Part shown: piece after piece, positions 1 through 9,365 of the stretch
How positions within the stretch are numbered: position 1 is the stretch's first letter
How the letters are laid out: each line of letters starts with the position of its first letter
NCBI GenBank assembly: GCA_964522505.1
Contig: CAZFWJ010000013.1
Coordinates: 1-64,000 of the forward strand
Source of the DNA: GYS-P2D sp964522505
Lineage (GTDB): Bacteria; Bacteroidota; Bacteroidia; Chitinophagales; Saprospiraceae
DNA length: 64,000 bases
Reading direction: 5' to 3'
Made by a program: the position numbers and the translations under genes
Notes under the pieces: generated by a model
Told to the model about the DNA's origin: nothing
Seen by the model: the letters and a program-made list of their open reading frames with translations, nothing else
Databases searched by the model: none

Positions 1-732
1 GTTTATATCGCCAAGAAAGGTTCTTAATCCATCTGCAATAGTCGAAGATTCGTCGCTATGATTCAGCATAATCTCGCCAGCTTGGAGAGAACGGTAGGCA
101 TCATCTACATTCTCTGGCTCCACACCAATCGCTTTAGCATGATGGCTAAGATGATGACATGCTAAACAGGTTCCTGCAATCAATCCTCCACCTCCTACTG
201 GTGTCAGAATATAATCCAAATCGGGATGAACGTCTAGCAATTCAATTGCTGCTGTCCCCTGTCCTATTATTACATCGAGATCATTAGATGGATGTAAGAA
301 TGTGGCCTCCTTCTCTTGGCGAATCTGTGCTGCAGTTTGCTCTCGTGCTATGGCAGTAGACTCGCATTCGATAACAATTCCTCCATACCCTTTGACTGCT
401 TCTTTTTTGACGGTTGGCGCATTTTCTGGCATGACGATGTAAGCCGTAACACCCATGCGTGAAGCCGACAAGGCGACAGCCTGAGCAAAATTGCCAGAAC
501 TATGGGTGACGACTCCACGGCTTTTCTGCTCTTGAGTTAAAGACGACATTGCATTAGCTGCCCCTCTCATCTTGAAAGCCCCCATCTTCTGGAAGTTCTC
601 GCACTTAAAGTATATCTCGCAGGCAGCTTGAGTATTGAAGTAGGTGGAGCTTAAGACAGGTGTATTATGAATAAATGGTTTGATGATTTGGTGGCGCTCC
701 AATAGAAGGTCTTTGGTAATAGCTGGTGTCAT
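1..732 (-). CDS. PLP-dependent threonine/serine dehydratase, 3' end cut by window edge
   Basis: The first 244 codons of a fold-type II pyridoxal-phosphate enzyme are present; the rest lies beyond the left edge. Lys54 in GAFKMRGA matches the Schiff-base lysine motif, SSGNFAQA (about 78-85) the substrate loop, and GGGGL (about 180-184) the phosphate-binding loop of threonine ammonia-lyases and serine racemases. The family deaminates threonine to 2-oxobutyrate, or serine to pyruvate. Whether a C-terminal ACT regulatory domain exists cannot be seen, so biosynthetic IlvA and catabolic TdcB-like forms cannot be separated. The ATG at 732 gives the usual N-terminus for the family. It lies 348 bases downstream of icmF in the same direction; 2-oxobutyrate is a common side substrate of branched-chain oxoacid dehydrogenases, so a link to that operon is possible but inferred. 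Confidence 0.88.
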   Translation of the reverse strand, partial: MTPAITKDLLLERHQIIKPFIHNTPVLSSTYFNTQAACEIYFKCENFQKMGAFKMRGAANAMSSLTQEQKSRGVVTHSSGNFAQAVALSASRMGVTAYIVMPENAPTVKKEAVKGYGGIVIECESTAIAREQTAAQIRQEKEATFLHPSNDLDVIIGQGTAAIELLDVHPDLDYILTPVGGGGLIAGTCLACHHLSHHAKAIGVEPENVDDAYRSLQAGEIMLNHSDESSTIADGLRTFLGDIN

Positions 733-1080
733 ACCGCGAATTTTATATAATAATACTCATACTTATCATTAAGTCTTGAACCATTTCATGGTTTAGACAT
801 GACCAAATTCAGACACACACAAGATGATAAATAGATTAGATGCCCAAGCCTCACCTAAATCATAGTCGTACCATTCAAAGAATCGATTAAAAAAGTCGCC
901 CTGCTTTGTTCTCGCAAGGCATTGACTGGATAATCTAATCAGGATCGGCTGTTCTCACGATTATTACGGAATGGAATCTCTTCTTCATTCCTATTAATAA
1001 TGAATGCAGTTATATCTACTGCTATTTAAGAATCACGGAAATGGCTGCACATAAAATATCAGCCTCTACTGCAACTGGCA
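733..1080. other. 348-base intergenic region
   Basis: No convincing gene was found on either strand; frames on the minus strand stay open for only some 30-55 codons without a usable start. The only structure seen is an imperfect inverted repeat at 773-798. There is no obvious intrinsic terminator with a T-run after icmF. Confidence 0.6.
773..798. promoter_or_regulatory. Inverted repeat upstream of the dehydratase gene
   Basis: The arms GTCT-TG-AACCAT and ATGGTT-T-AGAC pair over ten bases with a small internal bulge around a TTC loop. It lies about 41 bases upstream of the dehydratase start and lacks a T-run, so an operator is more likely than a terminator. The role is inferred. Confidence 0.3.
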
Positions 1081-4000
1081 TTACATACTACGGCGATATT
1101 TTCCTCCTACATCAAATAGCGCATAAGTCACCTCGCCCAATGAACAGGTCTTCGTTACTTCCATAAGCATATCAAACAAGTTATCATTCTTCAATGCCGC
1201 TTTTTGTAGATTCTCAATTGACTCATTCCTTTGATCCCCGCTCGACTTGTGTAGCTCTACGAGATTTTCAATTTGACGGAGCTTCTCCTCATCTGTAGCT
1301 CTGATGACCTCATCTGGAATAATTGTCGGCGACCCTTTAGATGACAGGAAGGTATTAACGCCTATAATCGGATATTCTCCAGTATGTTTTAAGGTCTCAT
1401 AATACAAGCTCTCTTCTTGTATCTTGCTACGCTGATACATCGTTTCCATTGCTCCAAGTACACCGCCACGTTCTGTTATCTTATCAAACTCTTGTAATAC
1501 CGCTTCTTCTACAAGGTCAGTGAGTTCTTCAATGATAAATGCTCCTTGAAGTGGATTTTCATTTTTAGCTAATCCTAACTCATTATTGATGATCATCTGT
1601 ATTGCAACGGCACGACGGACACTATCTTCTGTTGGCGTAGTGATGGCTTCATCATAGGCATTAGTATGTAGCGAATTGCAATTGTCGTAAATCGCATATA
1701 AGGCCTGAAGTGTCGTACGTATATCATTGAAGTCTATCTCCTGAGCATGTAATGACCTACCCGATGTCTGAATATGATATTTCAGTTTTTGAGAGCGCTC
1801 ATTAGCACCGTACTTATACTTCATGGCCTTAGACCATATACGTCTCGCCACTCGACCGATTACCGCATACTCTGGATCTACGCCGTTAGAAAAGAAGAAA
1901 GACAGATTAGGGGCAAAATCGTCGATGTTCATGCCGCGAGCCAAGTAATACTCTACGAAGGTGAAGCCGTTAGATAAGGTAAATGCGAGCTGAGAGATTG
2001 GGTTAGCTCCTGCTTCAGCAATATGATATCCCGATATAGACACAGAGTAAAAATTGCGAATCTGATGATCTATGAAGTACTGTTGTAAGTCTCCCATCAA
2101 TCGTAATGAGAACTCCGTTGAGAAAATACAGGTGTTTTGAGCTTGATCTTCTTTAAGTATATCGGCTTGTACTGTGCCTCGCACTGACTTAAGTGCTTTG
2201 GCTTTAAGCTCTTCATATATTGCGGGCTCCAGGACTTTATCTCCAGTAAGTCCCAAGAGCATTAAGCCTAAACCATCATTGCCTTCTGGTAACTCTCCAT
2301 CATAAGTCGGTCGTGTTAACCCCTTATCATCGTAATACTTCTTAAAAGCAGTTTCGACAAGGTGTTCAAGTTTATTTTCAGCTATATATAATTCACATTG
2401 TTGATCTATTGCGGCATTCATAAAGAATGCGCAGATCGTCGCCGCAGGACCATTAATAGTCATTGACACAGAGGTCCGAGGATTGCATAAATCAAACCCT
2501 GAATACAACTTCTTGGCGTCATTAAGTGAACAGATGTTCACTCCTGAATTTCCAACTTTCCCAAATATATCAGGTCTATGATCCGGGTCATGGCCATAAA
2601 GTGTCACGGAATCAAATGCCGTTGACAAACGCTTAGCAGGCATACCGTTTGACAGATAATGAAAGCGTTTATTAGTGCGCTCTGGGCCGCCCTCTCCTGC
2701 GAACATACGAGTGGGGTCTTCACCCTTTCTCTTGAATGGAAATACTCCAGCGGTAAAAGGAAAATCACCAGGTACATTTTCTTTGCGCGTCCAACTTAAG
2801 ATATCTCCCCAATCATGATACTTAGGAAGTACAACCTTAGGTATTTTATTATGTGATAATGACGTCGTAAAGTTGTCAACCGTGATCTCCTTGTTTCTCA
2901 CGGTATAACTGAACTGATCTTGGGCATATGAGTCCTTTTTCTCTTCCCAACCTTCAATCACGCTCAGTGATTCTGGTGTTAGCTGTTGTCTTAATTCTGC
3001 GATATGCTCTGTAAGGTCAACACTGCCCTTCTTATCTCCGATATATTCATTAGCAGATATCATATCTTGATAAAGCCTCGCCAGCTTTGCCTGAGCATCC
3101 GTTTCTTGATCATAGCGTTCTATGGCTTCTTTGATTTCTGAGAGGTATCTGATCCTTGAAGGCGGTATGATATATTGTTTTTCGCTCTCTCCAGTCTCCA
3201 GTTTTAAGGACTCTGATGTTCCCAGTTTATTCATCAGATCAGTGAAAAGTCGATTCACGCCAGGATCGTTAAACTGTGCCGCTATTGTGCCATATACAGG
3301 CATGTCGTCTACATTCTCTTCCCAGAGCTCATGATTACGCTGATATTGCTTCTTCACATCTCTAAGAGCGTCAGCACCACCCTTCTTATCAAACTTATTC
3401 AAGACGATCAGGTCTGCAAAATCGAGCATATCGATCTTCTCCAACTGAGAGGCAGCGCCGAACTCTGGCGTCATCACATATACTGATAAATCTGCATGAT
3501 CCACGATCTCAGAATCAGACTGACCGATACCTGAAGTCTCCAATATGACGAGATCAAACTGTGCTTTCTTGAGTATGCTAAGTGCACTGTTAATGTCCTT
3601 GGACAATGCAAGATTATACTGTCGGGTCGCCATAGATCGCATGAATACACGATCATCTGCTATTGCATTCATTCTAATGCGATCCCCGAGAAATGCACCA
3701 CCTGTCTTTCTCTTAGATGGATCCACCGAAACAATAGCGATAGTCTTATCAGGATAAGACTGAAGGTATCTCAAGACTAACTCATCTACCAGGCTGGACT
3801 TTCCAGCACCACCTGTCCCAGTGATTCCTAATATTTGAGGGTGACTGTCTTTGGGGTCATTCAATTTGGCAATCCAATCTTGGCTATCTTCTGGATAGGC
3901 TTCTGCTATTGTTATTACTCTACCCAAGTCTTTATTTGCTTTCTGCTGTAGACGAGATATCTGACCATTGAGCTTACCAGGTATCTGATAATCGCATTCT

Positions 4001-4428
4001 TCAAGGAGATGGTTAATCATACCTTGTAAGCCCATGGATCGTCCGTCATCTGGAGAGTATATCCTATTGATGCCATAACTATGCAAATCATCGATTTCGG
4101 ATGGTAGGATAGTGCCTCCTCCACCACCAAATAGCTTGATATGTCCAGATCCTTGTTCCTTTAATAGATCGTAGGCATACTTAAAGAACTCATTATGACC
4201 ACCCTGATATGACGTAATCGCAATACCTTGGACATCCTCTTGTATAGCAGCATCTACGATCTCTTTTACAGATCTATTATGACCCAGATGAATTACTTCT
4301 GCGCCACTGCGCTGCATGATACGCCTCATGATATTAATAGCTGCATCATGACCATCAAACAGTGAACCTGCCGTCAGTATCCGTATCTTATTCTTGGATT
4401 TATATGGTGCTATTTTTTCCATACTCAT
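1081..4428 (-). CDS. icmF: Fused isobutyryl-CoA mutase IcmF (B12 domain, G-protein chaperone, mutase)
   Basis: IcmF interconverts isobutyryl-CoA and n-butyryl-CoA with adenosylcobalamin; its internal GTPase guards cofactor loading. At 1115 residues it has the full family length and order. The N-terminal B12 domain shows DGHDAA with the ligand His27 and a GGGGG loop near 101-105. A MeaB-like G domain follows, with Walker A GTGGAGKS (about 204-211), SVDPSKRKTGG and NKFDKKG. The mutase TIM barrel fills roughly 530-1115. Plain methylmalonyl-CoA mutases lack the middle G domain, which supports IcmF. The start ATG directly follows the stop of the upstream gene (TAAATG), indicating translational coupling. 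It is the last gene of the block starting with the branched-chain oxoacid dehydrogenase, whose valine-derived product, isobutyryl-CoA, is its substrate. Confidence 0.95.
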   Translation of the reverse strand: MSMEKIAPYKSKNKIRILTAGSLFDGHDAAINIMRRIMQRSGAEVIHLGHNRSVKEIVDAAIQEDVQGIAITSYQGGHNEFFKYAYDLLKEQGSGHIKLFGGGGGTILPSEIDDLHSYGINRIYSPDDGRSMGLQGMINHLLEECDYQIPGKLNGQISRLQQKANKDLGRVITIAEAYPEDSQDWIAKLNDPKDSHPQILGITGTGGAGKSSLVDELVLRYLQSYPDKTIAIVSVDPSKRKTGGAFLGDRIRMNAIADDRVFMRSMATRQYNLALSKDINSALSILKKAQFDLVILETSGIGQSDSEIVDHADLSVYVMTPEFGAASQLEKIDMLDFADLIVLNKFDKKGGADALRDVKKQYQRNHELWEENVDDMPVYGTIAAQFNDPGVNRLFTDLMNKLGTSESLKLETGESEKQYIIPPSRIRYLSEIKEAIERYDQETDAQAKLARLYQDMISANEYIGDKKGSVDLTEHIAELRQQLTPESLSVIEGWEEKKDSYAQDQFSYTVRNKEITVDNFTTSLSHNKIPKVVLPKYHDWGDILSWTRKENVPGDFPFTAGVFPFKRKGEDPTRMFAGEGGPERTNKRFHYLSNGMPAKRLSTAFDSVTLYGHDPDHRPDIFGKVGNSGVNICSLNDAKKLYSGFDLCNPRTSVSMTINGPAATICAFFMNAAIDQQCELYIAENKLEHLVETAFKKYYDDKGLTRPTYDGELPEGNDGLGLMLLGLTGDKVLEPAIYEELKAKALKSVRGTVQADILKEDQAQNTCIFSTEFSLRLMGDLQQYFIDHQIRNFYSVSISGYHIAEAGANPISQLAFTLSNGFTFVEYYLARGMNIDDFAPNLSFFFSNGVDPEYAVIGRVARRIWSKAMKYKYGANERSQKLKYHIQTSGRSLHAQEIDFNDIRTTLQALYAIYDNCNSLHTNAYDEAITTPTEDSVRRAVAIQMIINNELGLAKNENPLQGAFIIEELTDLVEEAVLQEFDKITERGGVLGAMETMYQRSKIQEESLYYETLKHTGEYPIIGVNTFLSSKGSPTIIPDEVIRATDEEKLRQIENLVELHKSSGDQRNESIENLQKAALKNDNLFDMLMEVTKTCSLGEVTYALFDVGGKYRRSM

Positions 4429-5226
4429 TTAATTTTTGATGGCATTTTGCATTCTTAATTCTGCTAGGTAGTTAGTCATATGAGTGATGCGTGATCCATA
4501 CCAAGAGAAAAACTCTCCATCTACTAAACTGAAACTCACATCAGGCAGTCGCTCTTGTAATTCTTTTATATGTTTTTCTCCAAATGGATAAGGCTCCGTA
4601 GATAGCATAATCATATCGAGATCTTCTGTCTTTAATGTATCTATTTCTACAGTCGGATATCGAACCTGATCACTAAACCTATTTATATACCCAGATTTTT
4701 TGAGCATATCGCTAATGTAGGTATCACCACCTACGGTCATCCACGGCTTACTCCATATCATATAAGCTACCCTAATGCCTGTTGTAGCTTCGGCTGTAAG
4801 GACGGTTTGTTGATCTACTATGATCTTATTTGCTTGTTCTTGCGTCTCTGTTATCTCCCCAATCGCCGTGATCATGCTGTACGCCTCATCGACCGTTTTT
4901 ATATCGCTCACCCATACCTGATAATATCGCCGGAGCTCATGGATCGTCTCTTTATTGTTCTCTTCTTTATTAGCAATAATGAGATCAGGGCTCAGTGCTC
5001 TAACTCTATCAATATGTACTGATTTTGTCCCGCCCACAATAGTGACCTTTTTTTTAAACCCTATTGGGTGAACACAAAATTTGGTACATCCTACCACAGA
5101 GTCTCGCAATCCTAAATCACATAATAGTTCTGTGATTGATGGCACAAGGGAAACAATCCTTTTGGGTCTCTTTTCAAGAGTAATTTCATTGCCCATTTGG
5201 TCTTGAAATTTGACAGCTATACTCAC
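4429..5226 (-). CDS. BtuF-like helical-backbone metal/cobalamin-binding protein without signal peptide
   Basis: The 265 residues match the periplasmic-binding fold of BtuF/FhuD-type receptors: an N-terminal segment RPKRIVSLVPSITELLCDLG, the VVGCTKFC and VGGTK strands, PDLIIANKEEN, and a long linking helix. Classic members are exported and deliver B12 or chelated iron to ABC transporters. Here translation starts at a GTG overlapping the previous stop by four bases (GTGA), and an in-frame stop lies seven codons upstream, so no signal peptide can be present. The protein should be cytosolic. Its place between a B12-enzyme gene and the dehydrogenase genes suggests a role in cobalamin handling, but that is inference. 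No transporter permease or ATPase lies nearby. Confidence 0.8.
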   Translation of the reverse strand: MSIAVKFQDQMGNEITLEKRPKRIVSLVPSITELLCDLGLRDSVVGCTKFCVHPIGFKKKVTIVGGTKSVHIDRVRALSPDLIIANKEENNKETIHELRRYYQVWVSDIKTVDEAYSMITAIGEITETQEQANKIIVDQQTVLTAEATTGIRVAYMIWSKPWMTVGGDTYISDMLKKSGYINRFSDQVRYPTVEIDTLKTEDLDMIMLSTEPYPFGEKHIKELQERLPDVSFSLVDGEFFSWYGSRITHMTNYLAELRMQNAIKN

Positions 5227-5411
5227 CTTGTGACATTTATATGCTCATATGGACAATGTCGACATTTGCTGCCGCAGCAGTAACCTCGCTTCATAAGATA
5301 CGATTCTGTCATGACCATCAATCCATTCTCAAAATAATAATCGCCTTGCTGAGACGAGCTTTCAGTGTTATCCTCACTAACTCTCTGTTTTTTCTCATTC
5401 TTATCAATCAT
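5223..5411 (-). CDS. Small Cys-rich DUF5522 protein
   Basis: This 62-residue protein has the family signature near its C-terminus: a YYFENGLMVMTESYLMKRG stretch followed by CCGSKCRHCPYEH. The four clustered cysteines and the histidines look like a metal site. The function of DUF5522 is not known to me. I chose the ATG at 5411; a TTG at 5465 would add 18 residues but is a poor start. The gene lies between the E2 gene and the BtuF-like gene, overlapping the latter by four bases, so it belongs to the same operon. Confidence 0.75.
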   Translation of the reverse strand: MIDKNEKKQRVSEDNTESSSQQGDYYFENGLMVMTESYLMKRGYCCGSKCRHCPYEHINVTR

Positions 5412-5470
5412 ACATTCTTTTCCAAGCAATAGATATAATGAGTCTAATGACCTACAGTGAATCAAGATAC

Positions 5471-6802
5471 TTACATCACACCACTGGTATCATAGTTCTC
5501 TAAGAGCTCGACGATTCTATTTAAGAATGTACCTCCTAAATACCCATCGATCACTCTATGATCATAAGATAAAGAAAGATACATGATATGTCTTATCATA
5601 ATAGCATCTCCATTTGGAGTTTCAATAACAACAGGTCTCTTCTTAATGGTACCCGTAGCTAAAATGGCCAGCTGAGGTTGATTGATGATCGGTGTAGCCA
5701 TAAGGCTATTAAAAGTTCCAATATTGGTCAGCGTAAACGTGCCATTCTGAATCTCATCAGGGGTCAAGTCTCCCACTCTCGCTCTATTGACAATGTCATT
5801 AAGCTTGGAGGCAATGCCCGTAATGGAATAATTATTAGCCTTGTGAAGTACTGGAACAATAAGGTTGCCATCCGATAGCGCTGTCGCAATACCGATATTG
5901 ATGTCATTCTTAATCTGAATGTTATCTCCAACTATAGAGGCATTTATTCTTGGAAATTCTGAAAGTGCCTTCGTCAGGATATCGATAAGCAGAGTGGTGA
6001 AAGTGAGCTTTGTCTTATGCTTCTTGAGAAAGCCAGACTTTACTTCCTCTCTCCATCTAAATAGGTCTGTAACATCAGCTTCTGCAAAAGACGTCACATG
6101 AGCAGATGTCTCTTGTGACTGTATCATATGCTTAGCGATTATCTTTCGCATGCGACTCATAGCCACAATCTGATCACCTTGAGAATGAGTAGATTCCTTA
6201 GTCGGAGTTGATCTTGTTGATGACTTAGATTGCTTTACAGCTGGCGTGCCGAGAGGAATCACCTGACGTTGCTTGATATATGCCTCAACATCTCTTTTAG
6301 TAAGTCTTCCGCCTTTACCTGAACCTACAATTTCATTGACATCAGCTTGACTGATGGCGTGTTTTTCGATCATCGATTTTACCAATGGAGAAAATGATGA
6401 TGTATCAACTGCGGTTGTCGAGGTTACACTCTTTTTATCATCTTTTTTTACTGGAGTAATCGTCGTCATGGCAGCAGTCGTAGTTGCCGCCTTTGGTGGT
6501 TGTTCCTCTTTTTGCGGCACTGATGACTTTGGTGCCGCCTGTCCAATTTCTTCATGCTCAGTATCCTCAATAGCTATCTTTACTATTACTGATCCTACAT
6601 TGATGACATCGTTCTTCTCGGCCAATATTTCTTTTATCGTTCCTGATACTGGCGAAGGTATCTCTGAGTCGACCTTGTCAGTAGCAACTTCGAGTAAGGT
6701 ATCATCTTCTGACACTTGATCCCCCACCTTAACATGCCAATCTATTACAGTAGCATCAGTGATACTTTCACCCATTTCTGGTAGTAAGACATCTTTTATC
6801 AT
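5471..6802 (-). CDS. Dihydrolipoyllysine acyltransferase (E2) of a branched-chain 2-oxoacid dehydrogenase
   Basis: E2 transfers the acyl group from E1 to CoA through its swinging lipoyl arm. The 443 residues show one lipoyl domain with Lys43 in EVATDKVDSE, an Ala/Thr-rich linker (about 80-130), an E3/E1-binding domain (about 134-172, with VGSGKGGRLTKRDVEAYI), and the catalytic acyltransferase domain ending in SYDHRVIDG (His415, Asp419). A pyruvate or 2-oxoglutarate E2 is possible on domain content alone, but the adjacent fused E1 and downstream IcmF favour branched-chain substrates. It is 30 bases downstream of the E1 gene. The E3 partner could be LpdA at 48100. Confidence 0.92.
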   Translation of the reverse strand: MIKDVLLPEMGESITDATVIDWHVKVGDQVSEDDTLLEVATDKVDSEIPSPVSGTIKEILAEKNDVINVGSVIVKIAIEDTEHEEIGQAAPKSSVPQKEEQPPKAATTTAAMTTITPVKKDDKKSVTSTTAVDTSSFSPLVKSMIEKHAISQADVNEIVGSGKGGRLTKRDVEAYIKQRQVIPLGTPAVKQSKSSTRSTPTKESTHSQGDQIVAMSRMRKIIAKHMIQSQETSAHVTSFAEADVTDLFRWREEVKSGFLKKHKTKLTFTTLLIDILTKALSEFPRINASIVGDNIQIKNDINIGIATALSDGNLIVPVLHKANNYSITGIASKLNDIVNRARVGDLTPDEIQNGTFTLTNIGTFNSLMATPIINQPQLAILATGTIKKRPVVIETPNGDAIMIRHIMYLSLSYDHRVIDGYLGGTFLNRIVELLENYDTSGVM

Positions 6803-6832
6803 AGCAGTTAGAGTTTGTGCTGTAGGTTTTTT

Positions 6833-9232
6833 TTAAAACATGGCTGAGTACTTGTCAGGTTGATACTCGACCATCAACTTTAATACTGCTTCAACAACAT
6901 CTATCGATTGTGGTTTACTCTGATAGTTACCATTATCACCATAGGCTGTTCTATGTTCTGTACTGGTGATCGTGATGGGCTGTGCATCGAGGTGGTTATA
7001 GCCTCCTTGTTCCTCGAGCACTTTCTGCATCATATAGGCCGTGCCTCCACCCGGTACATCTTCATCCATGAAGATGACTTTGTTTGTCTTTTTGATAGAA
7101 TGAACTATTGTTGACTCTATGTCAAATGGCAATAAAGTCTGGACATCAATCAGTTCCACATCTACATCATGTCCTTCTAAATATTCTGCAGCCTTAGCTG
7201 CTTCAGCTACACACGAGCCATAAGTCACGATCGTCACATCATTTCCCTCATGTAAAATTTCCGGAGAACCTAAGGGCACTGCGAAAGTCTCCAAATTATC
7301 TGGCATTAATTCCTTCTTACGATATCCATTAAGGCACTCAATGACTACAGCGGGATCATCACCTTGCATTAAGGTATTGTACATACCAGCGGCCTGAGTC
7401 ATATTCCGTGGCGTCAATAGATGTATACCTCGTAAGCTTCCCAGTAACATACCCATCTGCGAACCACTATGCCAGATACCTTCTAGTCGATGTCCACGTG
7501 TTCTAATGATTACTGGTGCTGTTTGTCTATTGTCAGTTCTCCAGCGCAACGTAGCCAATTCATCGGTGAGTGCGGGTAATGCGTACACCAAATAATCCAA
7601 ATATTGTATCTCGGTAATTGGTCTAAATCCACGCATCGATAATCCGATTCCTTCGCCGACTATTGTCCATTCTCTAATCCCTGTATCCCAAACACGATCA
7701 TCACCGTACTTAGCCTGAAGTCCAGCGAAACACTGATTCACGCCACCGATTTTTCCGACGTCCTCACCAAATGCGACTACAGAATCATTGTTCTCTAAAA
7801 GTTGATCGAAAAACGCATTTAGAATTTGATACCCATTGACTAATGATGCATCAGTTGAATACGATGCAGGAACAACCTCGACAGAGGTTGGTGATTGATC
7901 AGATGAGGCTTGCAGATTAGTGCCGAAGACCTGGTCTAAATAGTCCTTCTGGTGTTTATACCAAGTCTTAAGTGCTAAGAGCTGTTCTAATTCTTGGTTA
8001 TGTGGATATTGCATAATGATCGCTGCAGCCACATCCATCAATTTGGCCAATACGCCATGTTGCATATTACTAAGTCGGGTTTTCGCCATCTCTACTGAAC
8101 CTACACTTTGATCTAGTTGATCTACTAGGCTAATGAGCTCTGACTTTGCATCATTAAATGGACGCTGGTGTTCTTGCCAAGTACTTTTAGCAATGTATTT
8201 AAATTCCTTAGCCCAAGTGATCTTCAAATCATCGATCTCAGCCTGAGTGATCACATTGCTGCCGATTAGGAAATGCTCATACTGGAGTAAACAATCCATT
8301 TCTTTCTCCCACTCGAGGCGCTCCATAGACTTGTATCTCTCGTGACTACCAGAAGTCGAGTGCCCGTTGAGTTGTGTCAACTCATGTACATGAATCAAGA
8401 CTGGAATACTTTCATTCCGACACAAATTCATAGCATTTCTAAAGGTGTCATTTAATTCTTCATAGTTCCATCCTCTGACCTTGAAGATTTCACAGGCTCT
8501 TTCCTCCTTATTCGTTCTTTGGAATCCTGCTAACACCTCCGAAATAGAGCCCTTAGCAGTCCCCTCTTCTGTTGGCACTGAAATTCCATATCCATCGTCT
8601 TGGACAACAAATACCATTGGTACTTGCTCGACGCAGGCGGCGTTGAAAGTCTCATAGAAGATGCCCTCTGCCGCTGTGCCATCACCAATTACAGTAACAA
8701 CGACTTCTCTTCCAGCAGCAGAATAATCATTTGTAATCCCTTTTTTTCTGTAAAGCTTAGAGCTAAGGGCCATGCCCAAAGCTTTCGGCAGGTGACCTGC
8801 CAATGGCGACAATGCTGCTGGTATGTTATATTTTTCGGTGAGATTGAGTTTGGTGCCTGATTGATCTACAAATGAAGACGCAAAGTGACCATTCATCAGC
8901 CGACCAGATGTATAAGGGTCTTGATCAGCATCAGCATATAAATTGAATAAGATTGATGATGGCGAGGCTAGCTCTTTGGCCATCATAAAGGTCTGATCAC
9001 GGTAGTATCCAGAATAATAATCGCCTTCTTGGAAGTACTTGGCAAGCACTAACTGCCAAAGTTCTTTACCAGCACTTTCAATGCCGAACTTAGCCTTTCC
9101 CATTAATACCTCGCTGCGAATTTTCTTACTGATCAATCTACTTTCAAATGCGAGCTTCAAGTCGCGAATTAGTTCTTTGCGATTGTAGCGCTTCCCTGCT
9201 GACGATTTTCTGACTCTTTCTAAAACTGCCAT
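6833..9232 (-). CDS. Fused alpha-beta E1 of branched-chain 2-oxoacid dehydrogenase
   Basis: This thiamine-diphosphate decarboxylase starts the oxidation of 2-oxoisovalerate and related acids. At 799 residues it carries E1-alpha (about 20-400; ThDP motif GDGTAAEGIFYETFNAA from 183) joined by a linker to E1-beta (about 465-790; VVAFGEDVGKIGG, then the transketolase C-terminal domain). Separate alpha and beta subunits are the textbook form; the single-chain form is common in Bacteroidota. The ATG at 9232 is preceded by a spacer shared with the divergent TetR gene, which contains three operator-like motifs, so repression by that regulator is likely. It is the first gene of the E1-E2-DUF5522-BtuF-like-icmF series. 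Confidence 0.92.
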   Translation of the reverse strand: MAVLERVRKSSAGKRYNRKELIRDLKLAFESRLISKKIRSEVLMGKAKFGIESAGKELWQLVLAKYFQEGDYYSGYYRDQTFMMAKELASPSSILFNLYADADQDPYTSGRLMNGHFASSFVDQSGTKLNLTEKYNIPAALSPLAGHLPKALGMALSSKLYRKKGITNDYSAAGREVVVTVIGDGTAAEGIFYETFNAACVEQVPMVFVVQDDGYGISVPTEEGTAKGSISEVLAGFQRTNKEERACEIFKVRGWNYEELNDTFRNAMNLCRNESIPVLIHVHELTQLNGHSTSGSHERYKSMERLEWEKEMDCLLQYEHFLIGSNVITQAEIDDLKITWAKEFKYIAKSTWQEHQRPFNDAKSELISLVDQLDQSVGSVEMAKTRLSNMQHGVLAKLMDVAAAIIMQYPHNQELEQLLALKTWYKHQKDYLDQVFGTNLQASSDQSPTSVEVVPASYSTDASLVNGYQILNAFFDQLLENNDSVVAFGEDVGKIGGVNQCFAGLQAKYGDDRVWDTGIREWTIVGEGIGLSMRGFRPITEIQYLDYLVYALPALTDELATLRWRTDNRQTAPVIIRTRGHRLEGIWHSGSQMGMLLGSLRGIHLLTPRNMTQAAGMYNTLMQGDDPAVVIECLNGYRKKELMPDNLETFAVPLGSPEILHEGNDVTIVTYGSCVAEAAKAAEYLEGHDVDVELIDVQTLLPFDIESTIVHSIKKTNKVIFMDEDVPGGGTAYMMQKVLEEQGGYNHLDAQPITITSTEHRTAYGDNGNYQSKPQSIDVVEAVLKLMVEYQPDKYSAMF

Positions 9233-9271
9233 CTAGTTTAATTGTGTGTAATAGAATACGATGCAATACTT

Positions 9272-9291
9272 AATTGGTCATGCAACCAATT
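9272..9291. promoter_or_regulatory. Candidate TetR operator 1 (perfect palindrome)
   Basis: AATTGGT and ACCAATT form a perfect inverted repeat around CATGCA. Read on the minus strand its core is TGGTTGCATGACC, closely related to two further copies at 9323-9335 and 9352-9364. It lies 40-59 bases upstream of the E1 start. Binding by the neighbouring TetR protein is inferred. Confidence 0.6.
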
Positions 9292-9321
9292 GTTTACAAT
9301 ATATATTCAATTATGTATATA

Positions 9322-9365
9322 ATGGTTGCATAAGCGAGAAAATTCTAAATTGCTTACGTAACCAT
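9322..9365. promoter_or_regulatory. Candidate TetR operators 2 and 3 (inverted pair)
   Basis: Two 14-base arms, ATGGTTGCATAAGC (9322-9335) and the reverse complement of ATGGTTACGTAAGC (9352-9365), match at 12 of 14 positions with 16 bases between them. Both carry the core seen in operator 1. The second arm ends nine bases before the TetR start, well placed for autorepression. Confidence 0.55.

Noticed and set aside
733..1080. Possible gene fragments on the minus strand
   Set aside because: Two overlapping frames both read plausibly for 25-50 codons, but neither has a start or a family, so chance is likelier.
6354..6719. 121-codon plus-strand open frame
   Set aside because: Antisense to the lipoyl/linker part of E2; composition follows the Ala/Thr linker read backwards.
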